A stretch of 64,000 bases of DNA, from the NCBI GenBank assembly GCA_015521685.1, contig WANT01000047.1:27278-91277 (forward strand). The letters run 5' to 3'. Source of the stretch: Aeropyrum sp. (GTDB lineage Archaea > Thermoproteota > Thermoprotei_A > Sulfolobales > Acidilobaceae). A program made the position numbers and the translations under genes. The notes beneath the pieces were generated by a model. The model was not told the origin of the DNA and made no database searches. It saw only the letters and a program-made list of their open reading frames with translations. How positions within the stretch are numbered: position 1 is the first letter of the stretch; the number at the start of each line of letters is the position of its first letter. Shown one piece after another: positions 1 to 9,562 of this stretch.

Positions 1-69
1 AGGGACCTGGCTAGCCTCAAGAGGTATATGGCCGATAGGGGTATTCTCCGCGAGGAGAGGACGAGTTAA
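1..69 (+). CDS. rpl19e: Ribosomal protein L19e (eL19), C-terminal end only
   Basis: The first 69 bases are an open frame encoding about 22 residues ending RGILREERTS before a TAA stop. The text ...LKRYMADRGILRE... resembles the basic C-terminal helix of archaeal eL19, and L18 follows directly as it does in the archaeal spc operon. The start lies before the window, so only the end is seen. Identity rests on short sequence plus gene order. Confidence 0.7.
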   Translation, partial: RDLASLKRYMADRGILREERTS

Positions 70-109
70 TCTCGTGCCCCTTGCGTTGTATGGTTAGAGG
101 GTGGTCATA

Positions 110-736
110 GTGGGTCGAGGTCCTAGGTATAGGGTTCCCCTACGGAGGCGTAGGGAGGGTAAGACCAACTACTATAAGAGGTTTAGGCTTGTTAAGTCAG
201 GCAAGCCTAGGCTAGTTGTGAGGATATCAAACCAGTATGTCTGGGTCCAGCTAGTTGAGGCTAGGATTGAGGGTGACAGAGTGCTTGCAGCGGCACATAG
301 TAGAGAGTTAGGCAAGATCTACGGGTGGAAGGGAGATGGTAACAATACGTGCGCTGCATACCTTACGGGGTATCTAGCGGGGCTTAGGGCCGTCAATAAG
401 GGCGTTATGGAGGCGATATTGGATGTCGGCCTACATAAGCCAGTAAGTGGTTCTAGAGTATTCGCCGCTCTTAAGGGCGCTCTCGACGCTGGAGTTAAGA
501 TACCCTATTCCGATGAGATACTGCCGAGCGACGAGAGGATAAAGTGCGAGCACGTGGCGAGCTGGGCGTCCGGGCTCAAGAACGAGAATGAGGATCTCTA
601 CAAGAGACTCTTCTCCAAGTACATCGAGCGTGGCTTAGAGCCTGAAAGGCTTCCAGAACACTTCGAAGAGGTCCTCGAGCGGATTAGAGCTAGCTTCAGC
701 GAAAAACCCGCCAGAGAGGTAGAAGTTAAAGCCTGA
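110..736 (+). CDS. rpl18: Ribosomal protein L18 (uL18)
   Basis: Large-subunit protein that binds 5S rRNA. The N-terminus [20 protein letters not shown] is the archaeal/eukaryotic uL18 (L5e) signature, and the length of about 208 residues is normal for archaea. The frame is open from a GTG at 101, but a GTG at 110 gives the N-terminus seen in homologues and leaves a GAGGGTG ribosome-binding site 6 to 7 bases upstream, while the 101 start has none at a usable distance. It lies between eL19 and uS5 in one operon. Confidence 0.95.
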   Translation: MGRGPRYRVPLRRRREGKTNYYKRFRLVKSGKPRLVVRISNQYVWVQLVEARIEGDRVLAAAHSRELGKIYGWKGDGNNTCAAYLTGYLAGLRAVNKGVMEAILDVGLHKPVSGSRVFAALKGALDAGVKIPYSDEILPSDERIKCEHVASWASGLKNENEDLYKRLFSKYIERGLEPERLPEHFEEVLERIRASFSEKPAREVEVKA

Positions 737-765
737 GGCAAAGTACATGATCGGGGGGATATGGT

Positions 766-1425
766 ATGTCGTCTGTGGGCGATGTGAGCAGCGTGGAGGG
801 ATGGCAGCCTAGGACTAGGGTTGGCAGGCTTGTGAAGGAGGGGAAGATAAAGTCTATAGACGAGATATTCAGGCGTAACCTACCAATACTGGAGACAGAA
901 ATCGTAGACTATCTCCTCCCAGGCTTGGACCACGAAGTGATTGATGTGAGCATAGTCCAGAAAATGACAGACGCTGGGAGAATAACAAGGTTTAGAGCTG
1001 TAGTTGTCGTTGGCAATAGGGATGGCTATGTGGGCCTAGGAAAGGGTAAAGCTAGGCAGTTTAGATTCGCTATCGAGAAGGCTATCAGGAATGCCAAGCT
1101 TAATGTAGTACCTGTTAGGAGAGGGTGCGGGAGCTGGGAGTGTACATGTGGCGAAGCCCATAGCGTCCCGTATATCGTTAGGGGCAAGAGTGGTAGCGTC
1201 GAGGTTATACTGAAGCCGGCCCCTAAGGGTACAGGCCTGGTTGCGGGGGATGTGGCCAAGGTTGTTTTGAGGATGGCTGGGATAAGCGATGTATGGACGT
1301 TTACAAAGGGAGAGACTAGGACGAGCTATAACTTTGCTAGGGCAACGTATCTAGCTCTGAGGAATACATACGCTTTCGTAACCCCAGCAGACTGGAGCCA
1401 GGCGTCACTAAGACTTCAGGGGTGA
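766..1425 (+). CDS. rps5: Ribosomal protein S5 (uS5)
   Basis: Small-subunit protein important for decoding fidelity. The S5 RNA-binding domain is visible ([19 protein letters not shown] near residue 86), followed by the C-terminal domain ([21 protein letters not shown]). The 219 residues include the N-terminal extension usual in archaea. A GGGGG box about 8 bases before the ATG supports the start. An alternative ATG at 761 is in another frame. The stop overlaps the ribosome-binding site of L30. Confidence 0.97.
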   Translation: MSSVGDVSSVEGWQPRTRVGRLVKEGKIKSIDEIFRRNLPILETEIVDYLLPGLDHEVIDVSIVQKMTDAGRITRFRAVVVVGNRDGYVGLGKGKARQFRFAIEKAIRNAKLNVVPVRRGCGSWECTCGEAHSVPYIVRGKSGSVEVILKPAPKGTGLVAGDVAKVVLRMAGISDVWTFTKGETRTSYNFARATYLALRNTYAFVTPADWSQASLRLQG

Positions 1426-1433
1426 AGGCTTCT

Positions 1434-1916
1434 ATGACGCTCTACGCTATTATTAGGATACGGGGGACAGCAGATCTACATCCAGATCTGGAGAAGACCC
1501 TCCACCTCCTCAGGCTGAGGAGGAGGTATGTTGCTGCAATATATCATAGTAGCCTGCCTGGGATCAGGGATATGATGAGAAAGGTTGAGCCGTGGGCTAC
1601 ATACGGTGAAATAGAGGTTGGTACTCTTGAGAAGCTACTGAGGGTTAGAGGCAGGCTTGAGGGTGACAAGCCAATAACTGACGAGTGGGTCTCAAGCGTC
1701 TTAGGACTGGAGGGTGGCGTAGGGGAGCTGGCAGAGAAGCTGGTGGCAGGGGAGATTCACTACCATAGGCTCGCCGATAAGGGTGTGAAACCCTTCTTCA
1801 GGCTTCACCCGCCCCGCGGAGGCTTCAAGAGGTCTATAAAAAGGCCGTACGGCGATGGAGGCGAGCTAGGATATAGAGGTGTCGCGATAAACGATCTAAT
1901 AACAAGGATGCTTTGA
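1434..1916 (+). CDS. rpl30: Ribosomal protein L30 (uL30)
   Basis: Archaeal-type uL30 of the large subunit. It begins TLYAIIRIRGTADLH, matching the family N-terminus, and its ~160 residues are the archaeal length (bacterial L30 is about 60). The frame opens at a GTG at 1422 that overlaps the S5 stop, but the ATG at 1434 fits homologues and sits 8 bases after GGGGTGA, a motif formed by the last codons of S5. Translation of the two genes is therefore probably coupled. Confidence 0.95.
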   Translation: MTLYAIIRIRGTADLHPDLEKTLHLLRLRRRYVAAIYHSSLPGIRDMMRKVEPWATYGEIEVGTLEKLLRVRGRLEGDKPITDEWVSSVLGLEGGVGELAEKLVAGEIHYHRLADKGVKPFFRLHPPRGGFKRSIKRPYGDGGELGYRGVAINDLITRML

Positions 1917-1934
1917 GAACGGGGGTGATGCGAT

Positions 1935-2402
1935 ATGGTTGTGAGATCTAGAAAGAAGTCCAGGAGGCTGAGAGGAAGGACAAGGACTATGGGGTGGGGT
2001 AGAATAGGCCAGCACAGAAAGAGCGGGTCTAAGGGGGGCTATGGCGCTGCAGGTCTTGGAAAGCATGAGTGGACTTGGACTATAAAGTATGCTCCAAACT
2101 GGTTTGGCAAGAAGGGCTTCAGGCCTCCGAGAATCAGGGTTAACAAGGAGGTTAGGACGATTAATGTGGGAACTGTAGATGAGTTAGCTAAGACTCTTGA
2201 GGCAAGAGGTGATGTTGAGAAGGATGGCGACATGGTGGTCATAGACCTCAGCAGGATTGGTATACACAAGTTGCTGGGAGGCGGGAAGGTTAGCAAGCCC
2301 CTAAAGATTATTGTACCGTATGCAAGCGAGGCCGCTGTGAAGAAGATCGAAGAAGCTGGAGGACAGGTTATTGTTACAATGAAGAGCATAGAACCAGAGT
2401 AG
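1935..2402 (+). CDS. rpl15: Ribosomal protein L15 (uL15)
   Basis: Large-subunit protein uL15. The basic N-terminus RKKSRRLRGRTRTMGWGRIGQHRKSG and the glycine-rich stretch that follows are typical of archaeal and eukaryotic uL15 (L27A), and 155 residues is the normal size. GGGGGTGAT lies just before the ATG. In most archaeal spc operons secY comes next. Here the operon ends and an unrelated gene follows 145 bases later. Confidence 0.96.
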   Translation: MVVRSRKKSRRLRGRTRTMGWGRIGQHRKSGSKGGYGAAGLGKHEWTWTIKYAPNWFGKKGFRPPRIRVNKEVRTINVGTVDELAKTLEARGDVEKDGDMVVIDLSRIGIHKLLGGGKVSKPLKIIVPYASEAAVKKIEEAGGQVIVTMKSIEPE

Positions 2403-2546
2403 TAGGCGGTAAAAATACTTTTGCATTCTATTGGACTGGGTCGGGCATCCCCTAGGTCTCTAGAATACGTTTGAAACGCATCCTCTACAACTAACTCTTC
2501 CTCCTGGATAACCATATTCATACGTAGGTAGGGGTGAATAATCCAG

Positions 2547-3590
2547 TTGGGTGACTGCAGGAGGAGATTCAATATCAGCGAGACTGTTATTGAAACCTTC
2601 CACGTTGTTATGCAAAGTCATGCAAACCCGCTTGGCATCCTTCACGGAGGAAATCTGATAAGATGGCTCGTGGATGCAGCCTCGCTAACAGCCTCAAGGG
2701 TGGTTAGAGGCTATGCTGTACTAGCTGGAATAGACTTCGTCTATCTAGGTGACCCAGTTAGGGTTGGGGAGACTCTTGCCACATACTCTTGGGCAGGCTA
2801 TACGGGTAGGTCTAGTGTAGAGGTGGGGGTTTCGGCGTACGCAATTAGCAGGGACGGAGAGTCTTTCGAAGTGAGGAAAGTTAGTGCAGCTCATATGACG
2901 CTTGTATATGTCGGCGGAGGACCTACGTCCATCACTCCTAGACCTCATATGTCTTGTGTGAAGCCCTCGGACTCAGAAGAAGAAGTGTTATACGAATCCA
3001 GCATCAGGCTTAGAGAGATGAGGCGGGGTAGGCTGTCTAAGAGAAAACAATACTCCAATATCAAGGATCCCCCTACACCATTAGTCGAAGGATATGTTAT
3101 AGAGTCACATAGGATAGTGAATCCCGTGGATTCTCTGGCTTACAATGTTATGCATGCTGGCTCCCTACTGTATCTCGTCGACGAAGTAGGAGGAATTCTT
3201 GCATCTAAATATTCTAAAGGAGTTGTAGTGACGGGGTATCTGGGCCCCGCAGACTTCTATAGACCTATATATACAGGCAGCATACTCAGGCTTGTGGGAG
3301 CCATATCCTACGTAGGCTCCTCGACAATCGAGGTTGAGATAAGGAGCTTAACCTCACTTTTCGGAGAGGGTATTGAAGGGATATCATCCAGATCGTACGT
3401 TACATACATCAACCTAGGTTGGGAGGGGAAGCCGACACCCGTGAGAAGGTCGGACAGTGTTGATAGGGTGGTTATGGAGGAGTCTATAGAGCGGGCTAGG
3501 GAGAGAAGCGAGATTATTAGAAGCCTCGAGGGCGGGAGCCTTAAGATTGATCCTCCACCAATGTATCTAGAGCGTCTAGCGAAACTATAG
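2547..3590 (+). CDS. Acyl-CoA thioesterase with two hot-dog domains
   Basis: Two copies of the acyl-CoA hydrolase (BFIT/YciA-like) hot-dog fold are seen. The first has HANPLGILHGGNLIRWLVDAAS and the second has ESHRIVNPVDSLAYNVMHAGSLLYLVDEVGG. The family hydrolyses acyl-CoA to free acid and CoA in the cytoplasm. The HGG-N-W-D signature is intact in domain 1, while domain 2 has HAGSLLYLVDE, a looser version, so one domain may be catalytic and the other structural. TTG start with GGGGTGA 9 bases upstream. Product identity is good; the substrate is unknown. Confidence 0.8.
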   Translation: MGDCRRRFNISETVIETFHVVMQSHANPLGILHGGNLIRWLVDAASLTASRVVRGYAVLAGIDFVYLGDPVRVGETLATYSWAGYTGRSSVEVGVSAYAISRDGESFEVRKVSAAHMTLVYVGGGPTSITPRPHMSCVKPSDSEEEVLYESSIRLREMRRGRLSKRKQYSNIKDPPTPLVEGYVIESHRIVNPVDSLAYNVMHAGSLLYLVDEVGGILASKYSKGVVVTGYLGPADFYRPIYTGSILRLVGAISYVGSSTIEVEIRSLTSLFGEGIEGISSRSYVTYINLGWEGKPTPVRRSDSVDRVVMEESIERARERSEIIRSLEGGSLKIDPPPMYLERLAKL

Positions 3591-3741
3591 AATCAACGTT
3601 AATAGTAATACGATTGTGCTGAAAGGATTGATAAGGGATCAAGGCCTAGGGAGATGGTGTCAATACTATAGGTCTAAAAGAAATAAGGGCGTTGATTGGT
3701 AAAATGGGTTGTAACTCTCCTAGTAAAGGTGTGTTAATGAT

Positions 3742-5964
3742 ATGGGATATTGGTGGAAAGGCAAGATCTTGAGGACAATACAGTTTAACATTGAAGACCC
3801 CTTTGGGTTCTACGCAGACAGGATAAGGGCTGAGGACCTGGTCTCTCTTGCTAAGAAAGTTAATGCTAACACATTGATTGTTTTCGCTAGAGACGCGTGG
3901 GGCAGGGTTTTTTACAGCAACAGCAAAGTCTACCCTAGGCACCCCAACTCTAGACTAGACGTGGAAGAGCTAGTTAGGAGGGCTAGGGATGAGGGAATCA
4001 GAGTTATTGTTATGACTGATCATACTGCAAACCGCTTCATATATAGGAGGCACCCTGGCTGGGCGCAGAAAACGAGGGACGGAGAGGTAATAGTTCTAGA
4101 ACACTATCCGGTGAGAGAAAAAGTGAGGGACCCTCACTGGCCTCAGATATGCATCAATAGCCCCGCCTTCGAGACGTATTTTCTTCCAGAGGCTCGCGAG
4201 GCCATAGAGAAATTGGATCCCGATGGCGTTCTCCTGGACAGCTTCAGGTATATGCCGGACCCTCCTAGGGCGTGCTACTGTAGATACTGCAGGCTTAGAT
4301 TTAAGCTCGAAAGAGGGCTAGATCTCCCTGAAGTTGATGACATGGAAGACGAGAGTTTCAGAGAAGCTTGGGACTGGAGGTATCACGTTGTTGTCGATAG
4401 CATTAAGAAGCTAAGAGACGCAGTAAAAGAGGCTAAAGAAGATACGTTCTTCTTCTATAACAGCCACCCTGTTGGCTGGGCTGGCAGGGGCACAATAGTT
4501 GCGGAGAGAGCTAGGGAGTATTTGGATGCGGTTTTTGCTGAGGCGAGCGAAACTGACGTGCTGACTGTGATGATGCTACCCATGGTGACTAAGCTCTCTA
4601 GGGCAGCTATCGGTGACGATAGAGAGGTCCTCGTCAGCAGGAACCTATTCTACAATCTAAGGACTGTGCAGAGTGCTACGCCATACGCTGTAAAGCAAGG
4701 CATAAGGAGTATTGTAGCGTCGGGAGGCCACCCAATAGCGACGATATTCAGCAGCCAGTACTTCGAGGACCCCAGAGCCCTGGACGCCCTGGCCGAGGTA
4801 TACTCGGAGATAGAGAGGATCGAGGGCAAGATTGCTGGGGCAGAGCCCATTAGATACATTGGAATACTATACAGCAGCGACACACACGAGAAAGCCTACT
4901 GGGACAAGCCCCACTTCTACACGTCGGAGATAGAAGGATTCGCTATGATAGCATTCCACAAGCACCTCCCCTGGGAGTTCATATCGACCAAGGATCTAGA
5001 GAAGGCTGGGAGGTACGACGTCCTAATAGCGCCTGACACTGTCGTGTTGAGCGATGATGAGGAGGAGCTGCTGAGGAGATATGTTGAGGACGGAGGCTTC
5101 CTAGTCGCCACCCACGATTTTGGGACGATGAGGCCTGACTTCACGTATAGACACGCCCTGGCAATTGAAGACGTGTTAGGGGCTACTTACGAGGGGGTGT
5201 TTTTCTTCGGTTATGTCTACATAGATCTGGCCTTCGACCCTGAGATCTACGAGGAGTTTTGGAGGGGTATGCCTAGATCCATAGTTCTGGGCGACTTCTC
5301 AACAGCATTCACTAAAGAGCGCTTCGAGCCGAGGCTAGGTGAGCTTGTCAGAGCCAGGCCTACCACAGGGAGGCCGATAGCTATGGGTAGACTTGGGAGG
5401 AGTGCCTATGGCTATGAATACACGCTAGGGAGGAGTACGCCAGCCCCCGACTCAACGCTTAACATGGCAGCGGCAATATTAGGAGGCTCAGGTAGAGGGC
5501 GGACGCTCTACTACTCAGTGCGTCTCGGAGCACACTACTCGAGGCTAGGACATCCTGACTATGCAGAGCTATTGATGAGGCCCCTCTTCAAGTTATCTCG
5601 ACGCCCCAAAGCTTGGAGCGACGCACCTGATACTGTGCAGGTAGAATACTTCGCTAAGGGAGACTCGGTAGGGGCTCACCTGGTGAATCTCACATTTAAC
5701 GAAAGGATACTCTCAACCGTTACTGGGCCGAGCAAACAAGCACTCCCTCCATACCATCCCAGCTATAACGTGCACCCCCCAAGGACGCTCGTACCGGTAG
5801 GCCCCTTCAACGTCTACCTACCTAGGCCAGCAGAAGGGAGGCTGAGGGTCTATGATGCAGTGTCTGGAGACGACCTAGAGTATGAGGTGGACGACGGCAC
5901 AGTCAAGATAACTATTAGGAGCCTGAAGGAATACATGGTCCCCGTGGTAGAGCCCCGGGGGTAG
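3742..5964 (+). CDS. Putative glycoside hydrolase, GHL6-type TIM barrel plus GH42-like trimerisation domain
   Basis: A 740-residue protein without a signal peptide. Residues 1 to about 380 look like a GH-A TIM barrel of the hypothetical glycosyl hydrolase GHL6 group: DPDGVLLDSFRY, the cysteine cluster CYCRYCRLRF, and FAEASETD as a candidate acid/base region. Residues about 380 to 540 look like the GH42 class I glutamine-amidotransferase-like trimerisation domain (YIGILYSS, GRYDVLIAPDTVVLSDDEEELLRRYV). A beta-rich end follows. The next gene, 9 bases on, is a GH130 enzyme, so both likely act on the same cytoplasmic oligosaccharide. Substrate unknown; catalytic residues are inferred only. Confidence 0.65.
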   Translation: MGYWWKGKILRTIQFNIEDPFGFYADRIRAEDLVSLAKKVNANTLIVFARDAWGRVFYSNSKVYPRHPNSRLDVEELVRRARDEGIRVIVMTDHTANRFIYRRHPGWAQKTRDGEVIVLEHYPVREKVRDPHWPQICINSPAFETYFLPEAREAIEKLDPDGVLLDSFRYMPDPPRACYCRYCRLRFKLERGLDLPEVDDMEDESFREAWDWRYHVVVDSIKKLRDAVKEAKEDTFFFYNSHPVGWAGRGTIVAERAREYLDAVFAEASETDVLTVMMLPMVTKLSRAAIGDDREVLVSRNLFYNLRTVQSATPYAVKQGIRSIVASGGHPIATIFSSQYFEDPRALDALAEVYSEIERIEGKIAGAEPIRYIGILYSSDTHEKAYWDKPHFYTSEIEGFAMIAFHKHLPWEFISTKDLEKAGRYDVLIAPDTVVLSDDEEELLRRYVEDGGFLVATHDFGTMRPDFTYRHALAIEDVLGATYEGVFFFGYVYIDLAFDPEIYEEFWRGMPRSIVLGDFSTAFTKERFEPRLGELVRARPTTGRPIAMGRLGRSAYGYEYTLGRSTPAPDSTLNMAAAILGGSGRGRTLYYSVRLGAHYSRLGHPDYAELLMRPLFKLSRRPKAWSDAPDTVQVEYFAKGDSVGAHLVNLTFNERILSTVTGPSKQALPPYHPSYNVHPPRTLVPVGPFNVYLPRPAEGRLRVYDAVSGDDLEYEVDDGTVKITIRSLKEYMVPVVEPRG

Positions 5965-5973
5965 CGTTGAAGT

Positions 5974-7068
5974 ATGGTAAATATGGGCAGGAGCCTTAAA
6001 GGCCTATTTAGATCTGCTGTCGGCAGCTCAGAGGCCGACAACCTCAGAGTCAGAGGTACAAGAGACCTTGCCCGCAGAATCGGCTTCATACGGCCGGAGA
6101 ACGTGGAGCTCACTAAAGGCTCTACCAGGAGGGTAGTATCATTCTTCAACCCGGCCCTCAAGGTAGATTCTAAAGGCTTGGTTGAGATTCATGGTAGGGC
6201 TATTGCGGGGTATTATAAGTATGTTAGTATGATTGCAAGGGTGGAGTTGAGCCTGGAAGACCTAACATCGGGAGCGTGTCGAGCATGTGAATCTAGGCTG
6301 AAGGCAGAGCCCGAGATATTTCCTGGAGGGTGGATAGATTTCTGGGGTGCGGAGGACCCACGATTCACTAAAGTCGAGGATAAGGAGGTTATAGTGTACA
6401 CTGGCAGGACTCTAGCCTACTACTCACAGACTAATATTGGAAACACTTTCCCAGTGGTGGCTGTGAGGAATAACGGGTCTTGGAGCAAGAAGGGGTATAT
6501 AACGCTTAAGCCTGACGAGGCTCCTCTAGCTGTTAGCATTAAAAACTCGTTCATACTCGAACACAAAATGGATAAGCTCGCATTTCTTAGGGTACACGAC
6601 GTGTCTGGCAGGTTCCATCTTCTGGTGAGTAAGATAGACGGTATACCTGAGAGGGATGGGATTACTCCTATCGTTGTTGGCGAGACTTGGAGAGTAATAG
6701 ATCCGGCTCCCTTCGAAGAAAAGGTTGGGTGGGCCTCGCCAGTTGTAGGTTATAGCGGCGAGGGTATACTGGTGCTTCTTCATGGTGTGGATACGGAGAT
6801 GCAGGTCTATAGGGCTTTCGCCATGATTATAGACATCGAAGGCGAGGACCTAGTTGTGAGGTCTGTAACTCCAACTTATATCATGGAGCCAAAGACAGTA
6901 GAAGAGATATATGGTGACAGGCCGTACACAGTATTCCCGTGTGGCTCTTGGCTAGTTGACAATGAGATCCTAGTCTCCTATGGCTCGGCCGATACAGCAG
7001 CTGGCCTGGCTTTCATACCTCTAAGCGATTTAATGGATCTACTTGATAAGGGCTCTACTGGCTACTAA
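5974..7068 (+). CDS. GH130 family glycoside phosphorylase/hydrolase
   Basis: GH130 enzymes split beta-linked mannosides, mostly by phosphorolysis. Family marks seen are GAEDPR (E127, D128, with the Asp as candidate proton donor), the five-bladed propeller pattern, and the C-terminal FPCGSW...VSYGSADTAAGLAFIPL close to the consensus FPCG...YYGAADT. The length of 364 residues is normal. No signal peptide, so cytoplasmic. It forms a likely operon with the GHL6-type gene upstream (9-base gap). Whether it is a phosphorylase or a hydrolase depends on phosphate-binding residues that cannot be judged here. An ATG at 5986 is an alternative start. Confidence 0.8.
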   Translation: MVNMGRSLKGLFRSAVGSSEADNLRVRGTRDLARRIGFIRPENVELTKGSTRRVVSFFNPALKVDSKGLVEIHGRAIAGYYKYVSMIARVELSLEDLTSGACRACESRLKAEPEIFPGGWIDFWGAEDPRFTKVEDKEVIVYTGRTLAYYSQTNIGNTFPVVAVRNNGSWSKKGYITLKPDEAPLAVSIKNSFILEHKMDKLAFLRVHDVSGRFHLLVSKIDGIPERDGITPIVVGETWRVIDPAPFEEKVGWASPVVGYSGEGILVLLHGVDTEMQVYRAFAMIIDIEGEDLVVRSVTPTYIMEPKTVEEIYGDRPYTVFPCGSWLVDNEILVSYGSADTAAGLAFIPLSDLMDLLDKGSTGY

Positions 7069-8444
7069 AGCCCGCCCTTTTTAACCAGCCTGTATCTATC
7101 GATCATCCCTTCAACCCTATCCCCCGACCACCAAAACTCGGCTATCATCCTACCGCCCAGGTAGGGGGACCAGAGACGGACGGATCCTCTAGATAAGTCG
7201 TCATATTCCGGGATTTCATCGGGCACCAGTATAAGCTGGCCCGCGAATCCACCAACCTGCTCGGCCAATAGCGCCGACCCAACTATCCTCAGCCTATACT
7301 TGACGCTGCCCTCAAACCCCTCGTAATAACCCTCCAGCTTCTCGAGAAGCTCAAGATATCTTACAGGCGCTGGGGAGTAGGGATCCCCGTTCATTATTGA
7401 TGAAAGGGATGCCAGGCCTATGAGCATCAATGGGTATCCCGTAGTGTTCGACATTACCACAACACCGATACCTTCTCTGGGGATATAGCCCATCCAAGCA
7501 GTGTATCCTAGTACACTTCCACCATGGCCTGCTATCATCTTGCCGTCGAAGCCAGGGATTAGCAAGAGCCCGTATCCATAACTCTCCCCACCTAAGACCT
7601 GCCATGGAACTTTCACATATGCCCTCTCCATGATCTCGGCGGAATCCATTACGGGTTCGCTTCTAGTTGATAAAGCCTCCACATACTTCAGCATGTCGAC
7701 TACATTAGATAGCAATCCACCATCAGCCTCTATCCCCGAGGGTATGGTAACGCTTCTAGGTGGAGATCCTGGAGCATAGGGTGTCGCCATATCGAGCCCA
7801 TCGGGGCATCCTCCGAGAAAGCATGTATGATTCATACCAAGCTCGCGGAGAATCTTCTCTCTAACGAAGGACCTATACGGCTCGCCAGAAACCGCCTCTA
7901 CTATCAATCCTAGAACTACATACCCTTCGTTAAGGTAGAAGAACCTTTGTCCAGGCTTGCCGAGATACCACCCCTCTCTGACAGCCTTCTCTAAATAAAG
8001 GAGAGCGTCTCTAGGGTTGGAGTACGGCTTCCAATACTCCTTGGCCCCGAAAAACCCTCGGAGCAGCGACTCAGCGTAGCCTGTTGCTGGTATGCCTGAG
8101 GTGTGTGTAAGTAGGTGGTGTATCCTTATAGGCTCTGAGTCTATCGATAAACTCGTGTCAATATAGTCCTCTACAGGATCCTGAGGTGACAACAGCCCCT
8201 CTCTGGCCAATATCAGGATTGCTAGGGCAGTGAACGATTTGGTTATGCTACCTATACCGAATAGAGTCTCACCCCGTACTGGACTACCTGTCTCGAGATT
8301 ACTGTAGCCGAACGTCCTTATCCACCGATCTCCGTTACTTAATAAGCCCAGGCTAAGCCCCGGCATCCTGTATTTTGATATTTTGTCGAGGATGAACGAC
8401 TCTAGCCTCCTCAACTCTCTACCAAACTGCAATAGCTGGCACAC
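7065..8444 (-). CDS. Serine hydrolase, beta-lactamase/S12 peptidase family (Pab87-like)
   Basis: Penicillin-binding-protein fold hydrolase. The catalytic triad motifs are complete: S66-I-T-K69, Y170-L-N172 and H307-G-G. The C-terminal ~90 residues (VKYRLRIVGSALLAEQV) are a beta-rich extension like the lipocalin domain of the archaeal peptidase Pab87, which cleaves and transfers D-amino-acid peptides. No signal peptide is obvious. GTG start. Its end overlaps the convergent GH130 gene by 4 bases. It lies next to a dipeptidase and an acylase. Peptidase, esterase or amidase activity all remain possible. Confidence 0.8.
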   Translation of the reverse strand: MCQLLQFGRELRRLESFILDKISKYRMPGLSLGLLSNGDRWIRTFGYSNLETGSPVRGETLFGIGSITKSFTALAILILAREGLLSPQDPVEDYIDTSLSIDSEPIRIHHLLTHTSGIPATGYAESLLRGFFGAKEYWKPYSNPRDALLYLEKAVREGWYLGKPGQRFFYLNEGYVVLGLIVEAVSGEPYRSFVREKILRELGMNHTCFLGGCPDGLDMATPYAPGSPPRSVTIPSGIEADGGLLSNVVDMLKYVEALSTRSEPVMDSAEIMERAYVKVPWQVLGGESYGYGLLLIPGFDGKMIAGHGGSVLGYTAWMGYIPREGIGVVVMSNTTGYPLMLIGLASLSSIMNGDPYSPAPVRYLELLEKLEGYYEGFEGSVKYRLRIVGSALLAEQVGGFAGQLILVPDEIPEYDDLSRGSVRLWSPYLGGRMIAEFWWSGDRVEGMIDRYRLVKKGGL

Positions 8445-8538
8445 CCTATTGCCTCTACAAGCTCCTAATATTACACTCCCTCCACCCTAACTTAAAATTA
8501 AGCACTGTAAGGAAAGGATTAGGGGGAGTGACGTTTAA

Positions 8539-9537
8539 GTGAGCTATCCCATAGTTGACCTACACGAAGACATAGCATTTTATTACATGACTGGGGGTCT
8601 TGGGGCTAAAGCGCAGAGATTTGATTTAGATGTGGAGGGGAGGGAGGCAGATATACCTAAGTATAATAGGGCTAACGTTAGGATAGTTTTTGCAGCGTTA
8701 TTCCCACAGATTGAAGTATATGGTTTTAAAGAGAGGACCTCCTACCCGACCCCTGCTTCCTCGAGGCTAATAATGCTAGACCAACTTAAAACTCTCTACG
8801 CTCTATCAAGGCTGCACGAGATAGAAATCATAACTTCGATCAAAGAAGTCAAGTCTATAATGGGCTCAGGAGAGTGGAGGCTTGGGTTAATATTACATTT
8901 GGAGGGTGCTGATCCGCTACTTGACGTGCTAGACTTGGAGGTGTTGTGGAGGCTCGGAGTCAGGAGTGTGGGCCTCACATGGAACCATGACAATATGTGG
9001 GCTGCTAGCTGTAGAACCAGAAAGGACTATGGCTTGACAGGGTCTGGAGAGGAGCTTGTTAGAGAGGCTGGAAGGCTGGGCATTATAGTTGATCTCGCTC
9101 ATGCCAGCGACAAGACAGTGCTAGATGTTGCGGCGATTTCTAGAAAACCAGTTATCGTGTCCCATACTAACTTCAGGTGGTTTGTCGACAACCCGAGGAA
9201 TGTTAGCGAGGAGATGGTTGAGGCAGTGATAAAGACCGGAGGGGTTATAGGCTACTCCTTCATAGGAAGCCTTATAACGTTGGGGCGGAGGCCTACTATT
9301 GATGATGTAGTCGCCCAGATATTAGACTTTGTAGAAAGGTTTGGATACCAGTGGATAGCTATAGGGACGGATTACCATGGTCTGATTGGCGTTGATCCCC
9401 CGATAGGTCTGGAGTCGATAGATAAGCTACCAGACCTTCTAGATGCGCTGGGAGAGGCCGGGCTGGGAGATAAGGAGCTGAGTGCTTTAACCTATGGAAA
9501 CATATCTAGAGTATTATCTGAGGTCCTCGGGGACTAG
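8539..9537 (+). CDS. Membrane-dipeptidase family (M19) dipeptidase
   Basis: Zinc dipeptidase of the renal dipeptidase family, which often accepts dipeptides with a D-residue at the C-terminus. Motifs seen: PIVDLHEDIA (metal-binding H-x-D variant near residue 8), LHLEGADPL (bridging Glu), GLTWNHDN, IIVDLAHAS, VIVSHTN and IAIGTDYHG. 332 residues is close to family size. No signal sequence, so cytoplasmic. GTG start. Transcribed away from the S12 gene and followed by the S45 acylase, which suggests shared use of unusual peptides or amides. Confidence 0.88.
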   Translation: MSYPIVDLHEDIAFYYMTGGLGAKAQRFDLDVEGREADIPKYNRANVRIVFAALFPQIEVYGFKERTSYPTPASSRLIMLDQLKTLYALSRLHEIEIITSIKEVKSIMGSGEWRLGLILHLEGADPLLDVLDLEVLWRLGVRSVGLTWNHDNMWAASCRTRKDYGLTGSGEELVREAGRLGIIVDLAHASDKTVLDVAAISRKPVIVSHTNFRWFVDNPRNVSEEMVEAVIKTGGVIGYSFIGSLITLGRRPTIDDVVAQILDFVERFGYQWIAIGTDYHGLIGVDPPIGLESIDKLPDLLDALGEAGLGDKELSALTYGNISRVLSEVLGD

Positions 9538-9562
9538 GACTTTCTAGTCGTATGTATCTTGG

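Noticed and set aside
2039..2572. Long minus-strand open frame over L15 and the following gap
   Set aside because: It is antisense to a clear ribosomal gene and its translation resembles no protein family.
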